Assembly (NCBI RefSeq): GCF_009932725.1
Contig: NZ_BLJU01000016.1
Span: forward strand, 62,001-126,000
DNA: 64,000 nucleotides
Reading direction: 5' to 3'
From: Pseudomonas yangonensis
Lineage (GTDB): Bacteria > Pseudomonadota > Gammaproteobacteria > Pseudomonadales > Pseudomonadaceae
Part shown: positions 1-7,800 of the stretch, piece after piece
How the letters are laid out: the number at the start of each line of letters is the position of its first letter
How positions within the stretch are numbered: position 1 is the stretch's first letter
Notes under the pieces: model-generated
The model's database searches: none
What the model was told of the DNA's origin: nothing
Seen by the model: the letters and a program-made list of their open reading frames with translations, nothing else
Made by a program: the position numbers and the translations under genes

Positions 1-2
1 TC

Positions 3-506
3 GTGCTTATCGACGGGGATGGCAAGCCATTGCCCGACAAGAAACAGCGCCATCGCCCGGCTCGGCGGCTCGATTTCGATGACTTGTTCATGGACCGCAA
101 GCCGGGACCGCCGGCACCGACCTTGCTGTTTCGCCGCGAGGCGCTGGAGGAGGTGGGCGGCTTCGATCCTAGCATCCGCATCGAGGACTATTTCGTGGAG
201 CTGCGTATCGCGCGGGCCGGCTATTTCATCGACATACTCGAGGAGCCGCTTGCTCTGTATCGCGTGCACGGAAGCAACACTTACAAGAACCGACGTCTGA
301 TGATCGAGACCGAGCTGGCTATCTATCAGCGCTTCAGTGACCACCCTGGCTACGAAGCAACGCGCCTGCGTTATCTCAATGCCATGTTCACCAAGGTGGC
401 CAATGAGGATCACGTGCTGGCTGGCGAGTTGCTGGCGCAGATTCCCTGGCGATCGCGCAATCTGAAGACACTCAAGGGGCTCTGGCGCTACTGGCTCAAG
501 CGCTGA
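3..506 (+). CDS. Glycosyltransferase family 2, C-terminal part (cut by window edge)
   Basis: The reading frame enters from the left edge, so only about 167 C-terminal residues are visible and the true start lies outside the window. The segment FRREALEEVGGFDPS (about residues 43-57) followed by an acidic ED pair is the usual acceptor-side end of GT-A family 2 glycosyltransferases. The phrase LALYRVHGSNT is also common near the end of such enzymes. The C-terminus is basic (RYWLKR), which suits a peripheral inner-membrane enzyme. The neighbours (WaaL, kinase-like protein, HldE) suggest a role in LPS core or O-antigen assembly. The donor and acceptor sugars cannot be read from this fragment. Confidence 0.75.
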   Translation: MLIDGDGKPLPDKKQRHRPARRLDFDDLFMDRKPGPPAPTLLFRREALEEVGGFDPSIRIEDYFVELRIARAGYFIDILEEPLALYRVHGSNTYKNRRLMIETELAIYQRFSDHPGYEATRLRYLNAMFTKVANEDHVLAGELLAQIPWRSRNLKTLKGLWRYWLKR

Positions 507-569
507 GCGGGTGGCCCCCAGATGAGAGCGGCACCGCTGCCGCGACATCATTATGCAGTTATGGCAGGG

Positions 570-1232
570 TCATCTGTTCTTGAGCCATTTTTTGAGATCG
601 CGGGCGAAGCGTTCGGCCTCGCGCTTTCCGTTACTGCGCGCGTAGCCAGCTAGCCAGCTATCAAGGTGTTGTTGCGTCAACCAGTCGATATCTTCCGCGT
701 AGCGCAGGATATGCTGCAGGTTGCGGCGCCGTTTCCATGATGCGAGCGGGCCTCCCTCCAGCTTCATGTCCGAGAGGTCGATCAAGCCGAAGGTGCCGTC
801 CGGCAGGTGCAGCACGTTGCCCAGATGCAGGGAGCGAAAGTAGACGCCATGCTGGTGAAGTTCACCTAGAAAGGTGCCGAATTTCGCCACCAGCTCTGTG
901 CGCGCTGCAGCATCCTGCTGGCGTAGCTGGTCACGCAAGGTGTCACCTGGCAGGGGCTGGTAACGCACAGCGCTCAAGCGGCATTGGCTGATCATCAGAA
1001 CATCAAGAACGTTCGGTGCGGTGATGCCGAGGCGTAGCAGACCTTGCGCATTGTCCGCAAAGCGCTGTGCCGGCAAGTTCCAGAGGTCCGAAGACAGTAG
1101 CCTCTTGCGCCGATAGAGCTTCAGGAAGTCGCCGCCCTGCAGGCGCGCTACCTTGACGCCCAGGCCGTCCTCTTCGATGGTTTTGGCGCCCTCCAGCAGT
1201 GCGCTCAACTGCGCCGCGTTGATTCGTCTCAT
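570..1232 (-). CDS. Kinase-fold LPS-locus protein (toluene-tolerance / WaaP-InaA-like), possibly inactive
   Basis: This 220-residue protein resembles the lipopolysaccharide-kinase-like proteins encoded beside waaL and msbA in Pseudomonas, often annotated as toluene tolerance proteins. A kinase-like loop FRSLHLGNVL lies near residues 132-141 and a LIDLSD segment, corresponding to the metal-binding DFG region, follows about 15 residues later. The usual catalytic Asp of the D-L-H-x-x-N loop is Ser here. It may therefore be a pseudokinase, or the family may use another residue. The start codon overlaps the end of waaL by 4 bp (ATGA), so the two are probably translationally coupled. The substrate is unknown; a Kdo/heptose kinase-like or regulatory role in core assembly is inferred. 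Confidence 0.7.
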   Translation of the reverse strand: MRRINAAQLSALLEGAKTIEEDGLGVKVARLQGGDFLKLYRRKRLLSSDLWNLPAQRFADNAQGLLRLGITAPNVLDVLMISQCRLSAVRYQPLPGDTLRDQLRQQDAAARTELVAKFGTFLGELHQHGVYFRSLHLGNVLHLPDGTFGLIDLSDMKLEGGPLASWKRRRNLQHILRYAEDIDWLTQQHLDSWLAGYARSNGKREAERFARDLKKWLKNR

Positions 1233-2410
1233 GCCTGGGTCTGTCGGTGTCGGATGGAAAGGGCGCCCAACAATGCCAATGGAATCCAGATCAGAAACCA
1301 GCTTTCATTGGGGCGTGACAGATAATTGCCGCCTTCGGTCAGGCCAGCGCATAAGCCATAGATCAGTAGTGCCGAAGCGATCTGGAATTGTGGCAGCGCG
1401 CGCAGCTGCAGGCAGCGCACCAGCGCGAACCCGTACATGACCGTCCATACACCAAGCCCGATCATGCCCAGTTCGAGAAGAACTGCAAGCTCGACGTTAT
1501 GAGGATCGTGAAGAAGGTGTCCGACGCCGCGGATATCGAACTCGAACTTGCTTTCATAACCGGCGCCTAGCCAAAAATGTTGACCAGCCTGGTGCCAGGC
1601 GTCACTCCACAATTCAGGGCGGAATGACATGCCGCGCTGCAGAATAATTTCTGGCGCGACGAGATAGGCTGCGCCTGCGCCGAGCAGCAGTGCAGTAACG
1701 AGATATACGGCCCGTTTGCCACTCATCAAAAGCATCCAGATACTGGTCAGGTATAACCCCATCAGCGGTGTGCGTGAGCCCGTGGCGAGCAGTGCAGCCA
1801 GCAGAGGCATCGCCATTGCTAGCGGCAGCCAGTCGTGACGCTCGTTGCGCGACAGCCACACCGCGACCCAGTAGGTGCACAGGAAGCCGAGAACGTGAGA
1901 GGTTAGCAAGGGGTTGCGCAGGGCGCCGGTTCCGATCAATCGCGCACTCGGCGTTGCGCTGTGCAGGAACCAGGCGACATTGATTAGGGCGGCCAGTGCA
2001 CCGATTGCAGCGCTGAGGCGCAGCGTCTTCAGCAGCAGGTCCTCGCTCTTAAGAGCGATTAGTGCACAGCCTATGAACAGCATCAACACATAGAGGGGGC
2101 GCTTGGCTAGGCTGCCTATTCCATCATCAGTGCGGCTCCAGCTCATGCTGATCAGCAGCCACGCGCTAAACGCCAGAAAGCCGAGGATCACCGGATCGCG
2201 CAGGATGGCCTTCATCTGAGCGGGTGCAAGCAGGATTGCCAGCAGGGCGGGGGCCGCGCTGAGCGCGTAATAGAGTTTCGTGTACAGACTGCCGTCGGGT
2301 ACCCAGAACAGGCCTGTCAGCAAAACCAGATATCCCCCCACAAGCCAGCGGCTAGTAATGAAATCGTGAACTCGCAGGCGAATGGCGCGAGGCTGGGAAT
2401 GAAGGTGCAC
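1229..2410 (-). CDS. waaL: O-antigen ligase (WaaL/RfaL family)
   Basis: This is a polytopic inner-membrane protein with about ten hydrophobic segments, for example WLVGGYLVLLTGLFWV near the N-terminus. The large periplasmic loop in the last third contains GAGYESKFEFDIRGVGHLLHD, then PHN, typical of Wzy_C/WaaL ligases (the G-x-G-x(n)-H-x-x-x-H region). WaaL transfers undecaprenyl-linked O-polysaccharide to lipid A-core in the periplasm. The frame is open to 2527, but I chose the GTG at 2410 because AGGA lies about seven bases upstream and translation then starts just before the first membrane segment, giving about 393 residues. It overlaps the kinase-like gene by 4 bp. It is the likely ligase for the polysaccharide exported by the Wzm/Wzt pair later in the window. 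Confidence 0.82.
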   Translation of the reverse strand: MHLHSQPRAIRLRVHDFITSRWLVGGYLVLLTGLFWVPDGSLYTKLYYALSAAPALLAILLAPAQMKAILRDPVILGFLAFSAWLLISMSWSRTDDGIGSLAKRPLYVLMLFIGCALIALKSEDLLLKTLRLSAAIGALAALINVAWFLHSATPSARLIGTGALRNPLLTSHVLGFLCTYWVAVWLSRNERHDWLPLAMAMPLLAALLATGSRTPLMGLYLTSIWMLLMSGKRAVYLVTALLLGAGAAYLVAPEIILQRGMSFRPELWSDAWHQAGQHFWLGAGYESKFEFDIRGVGHLLHDPHNVELAVLLELGMIGLGVWTVMYGFALVRCLQLRALPQFQIASALLIYGLCAGLTEGGNYLSRPNESWFLIWIPLALLGALSIRHRQTQA

Positions 2411-2519
2411 CCGAAATCCTAAGCATTGATGGAAAGCGTCTATGTTAAAGCATCGTTGGGGTGAGGGGCAGCGACCACGTGTTAAGCTGTGCGACCTTTT
2501 CGTTTGAGCCGAATGCTTG

Positions 2520-3416
2520 ATGTTCAACCCCTTACAACGCTGGCGCGAGCGTGGCTGGCGCCCAATCAGCGCTGACCTTTATGCACAGACTTGGGCACGT
2601 TTGGGTGGCAGTGTGATGACTCATCCGGAGGTGGTATCGCGGCTTTCAGCGCTGGCGGGTATCCCTGTGCGTTATCTGGGCTGGCCGCTGCAGGAAGAGT
2701 TGCAGGCCGCGGTTCCGGTATGGGGCAGCCACCTGGCGTTGTCACGCGATGTGCTCAAGCGTCAGGGCCGACGGGATCTGTTCGATCTGGGCAATGCCGA
2801 GGTTATATTGCCGATCAAGGCAGGTGCGATGGCTCCGGTTCGGCAACGCATGCGTTATGTGGCCGCCCTCCATGAAGGTGGGATATCGACACTGCGCAAA
2901 CAGCGGGAAGAGTTGGCCCTGGCGCGCCAGCCAGAGGAATACGGCAAGAAGTTCCGCTACAACCAGCGGCGCGAGTTGCGAATGCTGGAAGAGGCGGGTG
3001 GTGAAATCCTGCCGGTTTCAGGCCTGTCCCCCGATGCCCTGGCCGCCATCTACACGGAACTGTTCGAAAAAAGGTGGGGCTTCGATGTCCCTGGCAAGCA
3101 GCACCTGGGCGAAGTGTTCGAGGCGCTGAAGGACTTTCTCTGGGGCAGTTATCTGCAACTGGACGGAAAGCCCATAGCCGTTCAGGTACTGTACAGGGTC
3201 GAATCGCCAGACTGGATCAGCATCGAATACATCAACGGCGGCGTCGATCCAGCCTCCCGTGATTTCAGTCCCGGCAGCGTGCTCAGCTTCATCAATACGC
3301 AGAACGCATGGGAGGACGCACACGCGAGAGGAAAACCGCTGCGCTACTCATTCGGCCGGGCCGATGTGGAATACAAGGATCGTTGGTGTAATCGCCATCC
3401 CGTTTTTCAGGTGTAA
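2520..3416 (+). CDS. Mig-14-like GNAT-fold protein
   Basis: A soluble protein of 298 residues beginning MFNPLQRWRERGW. The body has the FemAB/GNAT-like layout of the Mig-14 family: a central KFRYNQRRELRMLEEAGG segment, the ELFEKRWGF acceptor-like region, and a C-terminal GKPLRYSFGRADVEYKDRW block. Mig-14 proteins of Salmonella and Pseudomonas contribute to tolerance of antimicrobial peptides; the chemistry is not settled. An ATG at 2520 was preferred over the TTG three bases upstream. The next gene (PIG-L deacetylase) starts only 4 bp after the stop, so the pair is one operon. The same pair stands in the P. aeruginosa LPS-core region as I remember it. Confidence 0.75.
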   Translation: MFNPLQRWRERGWRPISADLYAQTWARLGGSVMTHPEVVSRLSALAGIPVRYLGWPLQEELQAAVPVWGSHLALSRDVLKRQGRRDLFDLGNAEVILPIKAGAMAPVRQRMRYVAALHEGGISTLRKQREELALARQPEEYGKKFRYNQRRELRMLEEAGGEILPVSGLSPDALAAIYTELFEKRWGFDVPGKQHLGEVFEALKDFLWGSYLQLDGKPIAVQVLYRVESPDWISIEYINGGVDPASRDFSPGSVLSFINTQNAWEDAHARGKPLRYSFGRADVEYKDRWCNRHPVFQV

Positions 3417-3420
3417 ATGA

Positions 3421-4842
3421 ATGGAAGCACGCAAGCAGCAATTGGTACGTCGGCATCGGCGTAACAAGCGCATCCTTATGGTCGTGGCGTTGCCGATTCT
3501 GGTAGCCCTGGACTGGTTCGGGTCATGGGGCACCGCCCCGGTGGTACTGCTGTTAGCCTGGATCGCCCACGAGGCCTGGTTTTCCGATCATCTTTTCTAC
3601 TCCCCCCGCGATGACTATCGCCATGCCTTTCCGTCAGAAACCCTGAGCTTGCCGGTTCTGCTCGACCGCAAGGGGCAGGTATCCCCGAATGGTGCTGTAT
3701 TGCCCGACGATGCCGACACCCTGGTGCTGGCGGTGCACGTTCGCAGCGATTGGCTTGGCCGCTACCTCGATCCTCATGTGCTCATCGGCGAGGGCGAAGC
3801 GCAGGATCGACAGGATTTCGAGCGGGGCGTCAATGGTGTGCGCTTTCTCAATCTGTCAGGCTGCCTGTCGTCGCTGCGCAGCGGGCAGTTGCGGCTGCGT
3901 GGGCGTTTCTGCCGGTTAGGTCGTGAGGCGACCCTGTATTGCTTCAACAATCCCGATTATTCGCGGCGGCGGGTGATGGTGCTCGCGCCTCATGCCGATG
4001 ATGCCGAACTCGCGGCATTTGGTCTTTACAGCCGCACCAGCGAGGTGTCCATCGTCACCTTGACCCAGGGGGAGATTGAGGCCGACTTCTACCGTCGCCT
4101 CGGTCTCAGCGATGCTGCTGCGGCCCGTCTCAAGGGACGGCTGCGTAGTTGGAGCAGCCAGACGGTGCCGCTGTGGGGCGGTGTCGAGCCCAGTCGTTGC
4201 GTCCAGCTGGGCTACTACTGCATGCAGCTGCGGCATATGGAGGCTGAGCCGTCGATGCCCTTCGCCTCACGTGAATCCGGCGATTCCGATATCCGAAGCG
4301 TGCGCCGCTTCAATGCGATGAAGTTGCCCGGCGATGTGGATGGCGCTCCCACCTGGCATAACCTCACGGCCGATCTTGCCGCTTTGCTGGAACATTTCAA
4401 ACCCGAAGTCGTGGTACTCCCGCATCCTGAGCTCGACCCTCATCCCGACCACATCCAGGCAGGGCGTGCGTTGCGCCAGGCTATCGAGCAAAGTGGCTGG
4501 CAGCCGGATGTGCAGTTGCTCTATGCCAACCACCTGGCCGACAACGATCGTTGGCCTATGGGGCCCGCGGGCAACGGTATCGCTCTACCGCCGTGCATCG
4601 AGCCTTTGCCGGCCGACAAGCTCTGGTGCCTGCTGCTAGAGGATCATGTGCTGGTCGACAAGAGCCAGGCACTGGCAATGCAGCATGACCTGCAAACCCC
4701 GCTGGCCTTCAAGAAGCGTCTGCGTCGTTTCATTCAGTGGTGTCTGGCTGCACGCCGCTGGCCACAGGCAGGTGAAGACGAGTTCTTCCGCAAGGCTGTA
4801 CGTCGGCACGAGCTGTTCTGGGTTCGCCCCTTCGACCACTGA
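3421..4842 (+). CDS. dnpA: PIG-L family de-N-acetylase (DnpA-like)
   Basis: A 473-residue protein with an N-terminal hydrophobic stretch (about residues 19-42, ILMVVALPILVALDWF), so probably membrane-anchored. The metal-binding PIG-L motif APHADDAELAAFG lies near residues 188-200, and a second metal-ligand region LPHPELDPHPDH lies near 333-344. This family removes N-acetyl groups from GlcNAc-type sugars with zinc. In P. aeruginosa the LPS-core-locus member DnpA has been linked to fluoroquinolone tolerance and persistence. It sits 4 bp after the Mig-14-like gene. The natural substrate is not evident; LPS core or another envelope sugar is the reasonable inference. Confidence 0.78.
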   Translation: MEARKQQLVRRHRRNKRILMVVALPILVALDWFGSWGTAPVVLLLAWIAHEAWFSDHLFYSPRDDYRHAFPSETLSLPVLLDRKGQVSPNGAVLPDDADTLVLAVHVRSDWLGRYLDPHVLIGEGEAQDRQDFERGVNGVRFLNLSGCLSSLRSGQLRLRGRFCRLGREATLYCFNNPDYSRRRVMVLAPHADDAELAAFGLYSRTSEVSIVTLTQGEIEADFYRRLGLSDAAAARLKGRLRSWSSQTVPLWGGVEPSRCVQLGYYCMQLRHMEAEPSMPFASRESGDSDIRSVRRFNAMKLPGDVDGAPTWHNLTADLAALLEHFKPEVVVLPHPELDPHPDHIQAGRALRQAIEQSGWQPDVQLLYANHLADNDRWPMGPAGNGIALPPCIEPLPADKLWCLLLEDHVLVDKSQALAMQHDLQTPLAFKKRLRRFIQWCLAARRWPQAGEDEFFRKAVRRHELFWVRPFDH

Positions 4843-4923
4843 CGCATGCTGAACAGCTCGCGGCGGTGCACGATGGCCGATGTGTTATTCTCCGCGGCGA
4901 TTTTGCAATCCCGGAGTTTCCGC

Positions 4924-6363
4924 ATGAAATTATCCATGCCCCGTTACGACCAAGCCCCCGTCCTCGTGGTGGGCGACGTCATGCTTGACCGCTACTGGCA
5001 TGGCGGCACCTCGCGGATTTCCCCGGAAGCCCCGGTGCCCGTGGTGCGTGTCGACCAGATCGAGGATCGCCCCGGCGGGGCTGCCAACGTGGCGCTGAAC
5101 ATCGCCGCTCTCGGTGCGCCGGCGCTGTTGGTCGGGGTTACAGGCGAGGACGAGGCCGCCGACAGTCTCACCGATAGCCTGCGTGGCGCCGGGGTGCAGG
5201 CGCATTTCCAGCGCATCGAGGATCAGCCGACCATCGTCAAGCTGCGCGTCATGAGCCGGCACCAGCAGTTGCTGCGCATGGATTTCGAGGAACCCTTCAA
5301 TACCGATGCTGCGGCCATGGCGCGCGAGGTCGAGGGGCTGCTCGCCGGGGTCAAGGTGCTGGTGCTCTCGGACTACGGCAAGGGCGCGCTGCAGAATCAT
5401 CAGGCGCTGATCCAGGCCGCGCGCAAGAAGGGCATCCCGGTGCTGGCCGACCCCAAGGGCAAGGACTTCTCCATCTACCGTGGCGCCAGCCTGATCACGC
5501 CGAATCTGCACGAGTTCGAAACCATCGTCGGTGGCTGTGCCGATGAGGCCGAGCTGGTCAGCAAGGGTGCCAGGCTGATGCGTGAACTGGAGCTGGGTGC
5601 GTTGCTGGTCACCCGTGGCGAGCACGGCATGACCCTGCTGCGCCCCGAACATGCGCCGCTGCATCTGCCGGCCCGGGCCCGCGAGGTGTTCGACGTGACC
5701 GGCGCCGGTGATACGGTGATCTCCACTCTGGCCGCGTCCATCGCAGCCGGTGAGGAGCTGCCGCAGGCCGTGGCCCTGGCCAACCTGGCTGCCGGCATCG
5801 TCGTCGGCAAGCTCGGTACGGCCGCCATCAGTGCGCCGGAATTGCGCCGAGCGGTACAGCGCGAGGAAGGCTCCGAGCGCGGCGTGCTGAGCCTCGACCA
5901 ACTGCTAATCGCCATCGAGGATGCCCGCGCCCATGGCGAGAAGATCGTTTTCACCAACGGCTGCTTCGACATCCTCCACGCCGGTCACGTGACCTATCTG
6001 GAACAGGCGCGTGCCCAGGGCGACCGTCTGATCGTGGCGATCAACGATGACGCCTCGGTCAGCCGCCTGAAGGGACCGGGCCGGCCGATCAATGCCGTCG
6101 ATCGTCGCATGGCGGTGCTCGCCGGTCTCGGTGCGGTGGACTGGGTGGTGAGCTTCGGCGAAGACACCCCCGAGCGCCTGCTCAAGCAGGTGCAGCCGGA
6201 CGTGCTGGTCAAGGGCGGCGACTATGGCATCGACCAAGTGGTCGGCGCCGATATCGTTCAGGCCTATGGCGGCGAAGTGCGCGTGCTCGGGCTGGTGGAG
6301 AACAGCTCCACCACCGCCATCGTCGAGAAGATCCAGGGTAGGAGTGGCTTTAGCCGCGAATAG
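4924..6363 (+). CDS. hldE: Bifunctional heptose 7-phosphate kinase / heptose 1-phosphate adenylyltransferase
   Basis: A cytoplasmic enzyme that makes ADP-glycero-manno-heptose for the LPS inner core. The N-terminal ribokinase-fold domain (about 1-318) carries GDVMLDRYWHG and the anion-hole motif DVTGAGDT. The C-terminal nucleotidyltransferase domain (about 344-475) carries NGCFDILHAGH with the HxGH signature. The ATG at 4924 was chosen because CGGAG lies just upstream and the family begins with MKLSMPR-like residues; an in-frame ATG at 4846 would add an unrelated extension. The last eight residues (GRSGFSRE) and the stop codon come from a REP-like palindrome that begins inside the gene, so the C-terminus is a little longer than the conserved core. 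Confidence 0.95.
   Translation: MKLSMPRYDQAPVLVVGDVMLDRYWHGGTSRISPEAPVPVVRVDQIEDRPGGAANVALNIAALGAPALLVGVTGEDEAADSLTDSLRGAGVQAHFQRIEDQPTIVKLRVMSRHQQLLRMDFEEPFNTDAAAMAREVEGLLAGVKVLVLSDYGKGALQNHQALIQAARKKGIPVLADPKGKDFSIYRGASLITPNLHEFETIVGGCADEAELVSKGARLMRELELGALLVTRGEHGMTLLRPEHAPLHLPARAREVFDVTGAGDTVISTLAASIAAGEELPQAVALANLAAGIVVGKLGTAAISAPELRRAVQREEGSERGVLSLDQLLIAIEDARAHGEKIVFTNGCFDILHAGHVTYLEQARAQGDRLIVAINDDASVSRLKGPGRPINAVDRRMAVLAGLGAVDWVVSFGEDTPERLLKQVQPDVLVKGGDYGIDQVVGADIVQAYGGEVRVLGLVENSSTTAIVEKIQGRSGFSRE
6338..6363 (+). repeat. REP-type palindrome overlapping the hldE stop
   Basis: The sequence GTAGGAGTGGCTTTAGCCGC followed by GAATAG has the look of common Pseudomonas REP elements (GTAGGAGCGGCTTTAGCCGCGA type). 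The arms GGCT/AGCC, with further G-T-tolerant pairing, form a small hairpin. It encodes the final residues and the TAG stop of hldE. Confidence 0.7.
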
Positions 6364-6365
6364 GG

Positions 6366-6395
6366 GCGGGGCCAGCGCCCCACCCGCGGCCCCGC
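6366..6395. other. GC-rich hairpin downstream of hldE
   Basis: GCGGGGCC at 6366-6373 pairs perfectly with GGCCCCGC at 6388-6395 across a 14-base loop. There is no T-run, so it is not a classical intrinsic terminator. It may stabilise the 3' end of the hldE transcript or be part of a REP cluster with the preceding palindrome. Confidence 0.5.
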
Positions 6396-6409
6396 CGTAC
6401 CCAGGCGCT

Positions 6410-6445
6410 TGACCAGTCTGCCAACTGTACCTGGCTGACTGGTCA
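6410..6445. promoter_or_regulatory. Inverted repeat upstream of acyl-CoA dehydrogenase genes
   Basis: TGACCAGT (6410-6417) and ACTGGTCA (6438-6445) form a perfect 8-bp inverted repeat separated by 20 bases, about 60 bases before the first dehydrogenase start codon. It may be an operator for a regulator of fatty-acid genes, or a hairpin. No regulator can be named from the sequence. Confidence 0.35.
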
Positions 6446-6476
6446 TAGGCACTTGCCCGCCCTGACTTCATCATCG

Positions 6477-6507
6477 ATGGCATCCCTCATGTGGAGTGAG
6501 ATGCCAT
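6477..6507 (+). promoter_or_regulatory. Start-codon-sequestering hairpin of the acyl-CoA dehydrogenase
   Basis: ATGGCATC (6477-6484) pairs perfectly with GATGCCAT (6500-6507). The second arm contains the first two bases of the ATG at 6506, and the GGAG ribosome-binding site (6493-6496) sits in the loop. A translational control hairpin is possible; this is inference from pairing only. Confidence 0.4.
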
Positions 6508-7786
6508 GACCGTCGATGTACAGGGCCAGGCCCTGAGCGTGCTGAGCAAGCTGGCCCAGGCCGACTGGCCGGATCGGCTCAAGGTGCGCAAATCCTTCGA
6601 GAAACTCGTCTACAGCGGCAGCCGTGCCAGCTTCCGCTTCGCTGCCGGCCGCGCGGCCAGCAAGCCGCGAGATGCTCGGTCTGCGCCTGAGGATCTGTTC
6701 GATCTGTCGCTATCCGACGAACAGCGGATGCTGGTGGACATGCTCCAGGGCTTCGCGCTGGAGGTACTGCGCCCTGCTGCGCACGAGGCCGATGCCCAGG
6801 CGAGCGTGCCGGCTGCGCTGATCGATCAGGCGCGTGAGTTGGGCCTGGCGCACTATGGCGTCAGCGAGGCCCACGGTGGGCTTGCCGGTGAGCGCACGGT
6901 TTTGAGCAATGCGCTGATCGCCGAGAGTCTGGCGCAAGGCGACTTTTCCCTGGCCGCTGCCTTGCTGGTGCCACTGTCCGCCGCCAATTGCCTTCGTCGC
7001 TGGGGCAGTTCGGCGCAGCAGGCCGCCTGGTTGCCGGCATTCGTCAGCGAAGACGGGGCGCCACCCTTCGCGCTGGCGGTTAGCGAGCCTGGTGTGCTGA
7101 ATGATCCGGCTCGGCCCGCCACGCGGGCGCGCAAGCGCGGCAAACACTATCTGCTCGATGGCGAAAAGGCGCTGGTGATCGCCGGTCTGGATGCCAGTCG
7201 CCTGATCGTCAGCGCCCAGGCCAGTGATGGCCCGGCATTGTTCGTCGTCGATGCGGCGAGCAAGGGAGTCAGTCGTCGCGCCGAACCAGGCATGGGGCTC
7301 AAGGCGTGCGGCCTGGCACGTATTCAGCTTAAAGGCGTCAAGGCGCCGAGCGATTGCCGACTTGCCGGCGAGGGGTTCGACTTCCCGGCTTTTCTCGATT
7401 ACTCGGCATTGGCGTTCTGCGCCCTTGCCGTGGGTACGGCGCAGGCTGCATTGGATTATGTGACGACCTACTGCAACGAGCGCCATGCCTTCGGTGAGCC
7501 CATCAGCCATCGCCAGGGCGTGGCCTTCATGGTGGCCGACATCGCCATCGAGCTCGACGCCATGCGCCTGCTGACCTGGCGCGCCTGCGCTCGCGCCGAG
7601 GCGGGCCTGCCATTTCGCCGCGAGGCCTATCTGGCGCGCCTGCTCTGCGCCGAGAAAGCGATGAAGATCGGCTCCGATGCGGTGCAACTGCTCGGTGGTC
7701 ATGGTTTTACCCAAGAGCATCCGGTCGAGCGCTGGTATCGCGATCTGCGCAGCGTTGCCGTACTGGCTGGCGGCCTTCATCTCTGA
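6506..7786 (+). CDS. Acyl-CoA dehydrogenase, first of a tandem pair
   Basis: A 426-residue flavoprotein of the acyl-CoA dehydrogenase superfamily. After a variable N-terminal region (about 1-70), the helical domain starts at LSLSDEQRMLVDM. The middle beta domain contains FALAVSEPGV. The C-terminal helical domain has NERHAFGEPISHRQGV and QLLGGHGFTQEHPVER, which in this superfamily carries the FAD contacts and the region of the catalytic glutamate. It would oxidise an acyl-CoA to the trans-2-enoyl-CoA and pass electrons to ETF. The start has GGAG nine bases upstream and lies in a possible hairpin. The second dehydrogenase follows after 14 bp, so they are one operon. The substrate cannot be inferred. 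Confidence 0.88.
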   Translation: MTVDVQGQALSVLSKLAQADWPDRLKVRKSFEKLVYSGSRASFRFAAGRAASKPRDARSAPEDLFDLSLSDEQRMLVDMLQGFALEVLRPAAHEADAQASVPAALIDQARELGLAHYGVSEAHGGLAGERTVLSNALIAESLAQGDFSLAAALLVPLSAANCLRRWGSSAQQAAWLPAFVSEDGAPPFALAVSEPGVLNDPARPATRARKRGKHYLLDGEKALVIAGLDASRLIVSAQASDGPALFVVDAASKGVSRRAEPGMGLKACGLARIQLKGVKAPSDCRLAGEGFDFPAFLDYSALAFCALAVGTAQAALDYVTTYCNERHAFGEPISHRQGVAFMVADIAIELDAMRLLTWRACARAEAGLPFRREAYLARLLCAEKAMKIGSDAVQLLGGHGFTQEHPVERWYRDLRSVAVLAGGLHL

Positions 7787-7800
7787 ACAGGCGGGTAATC

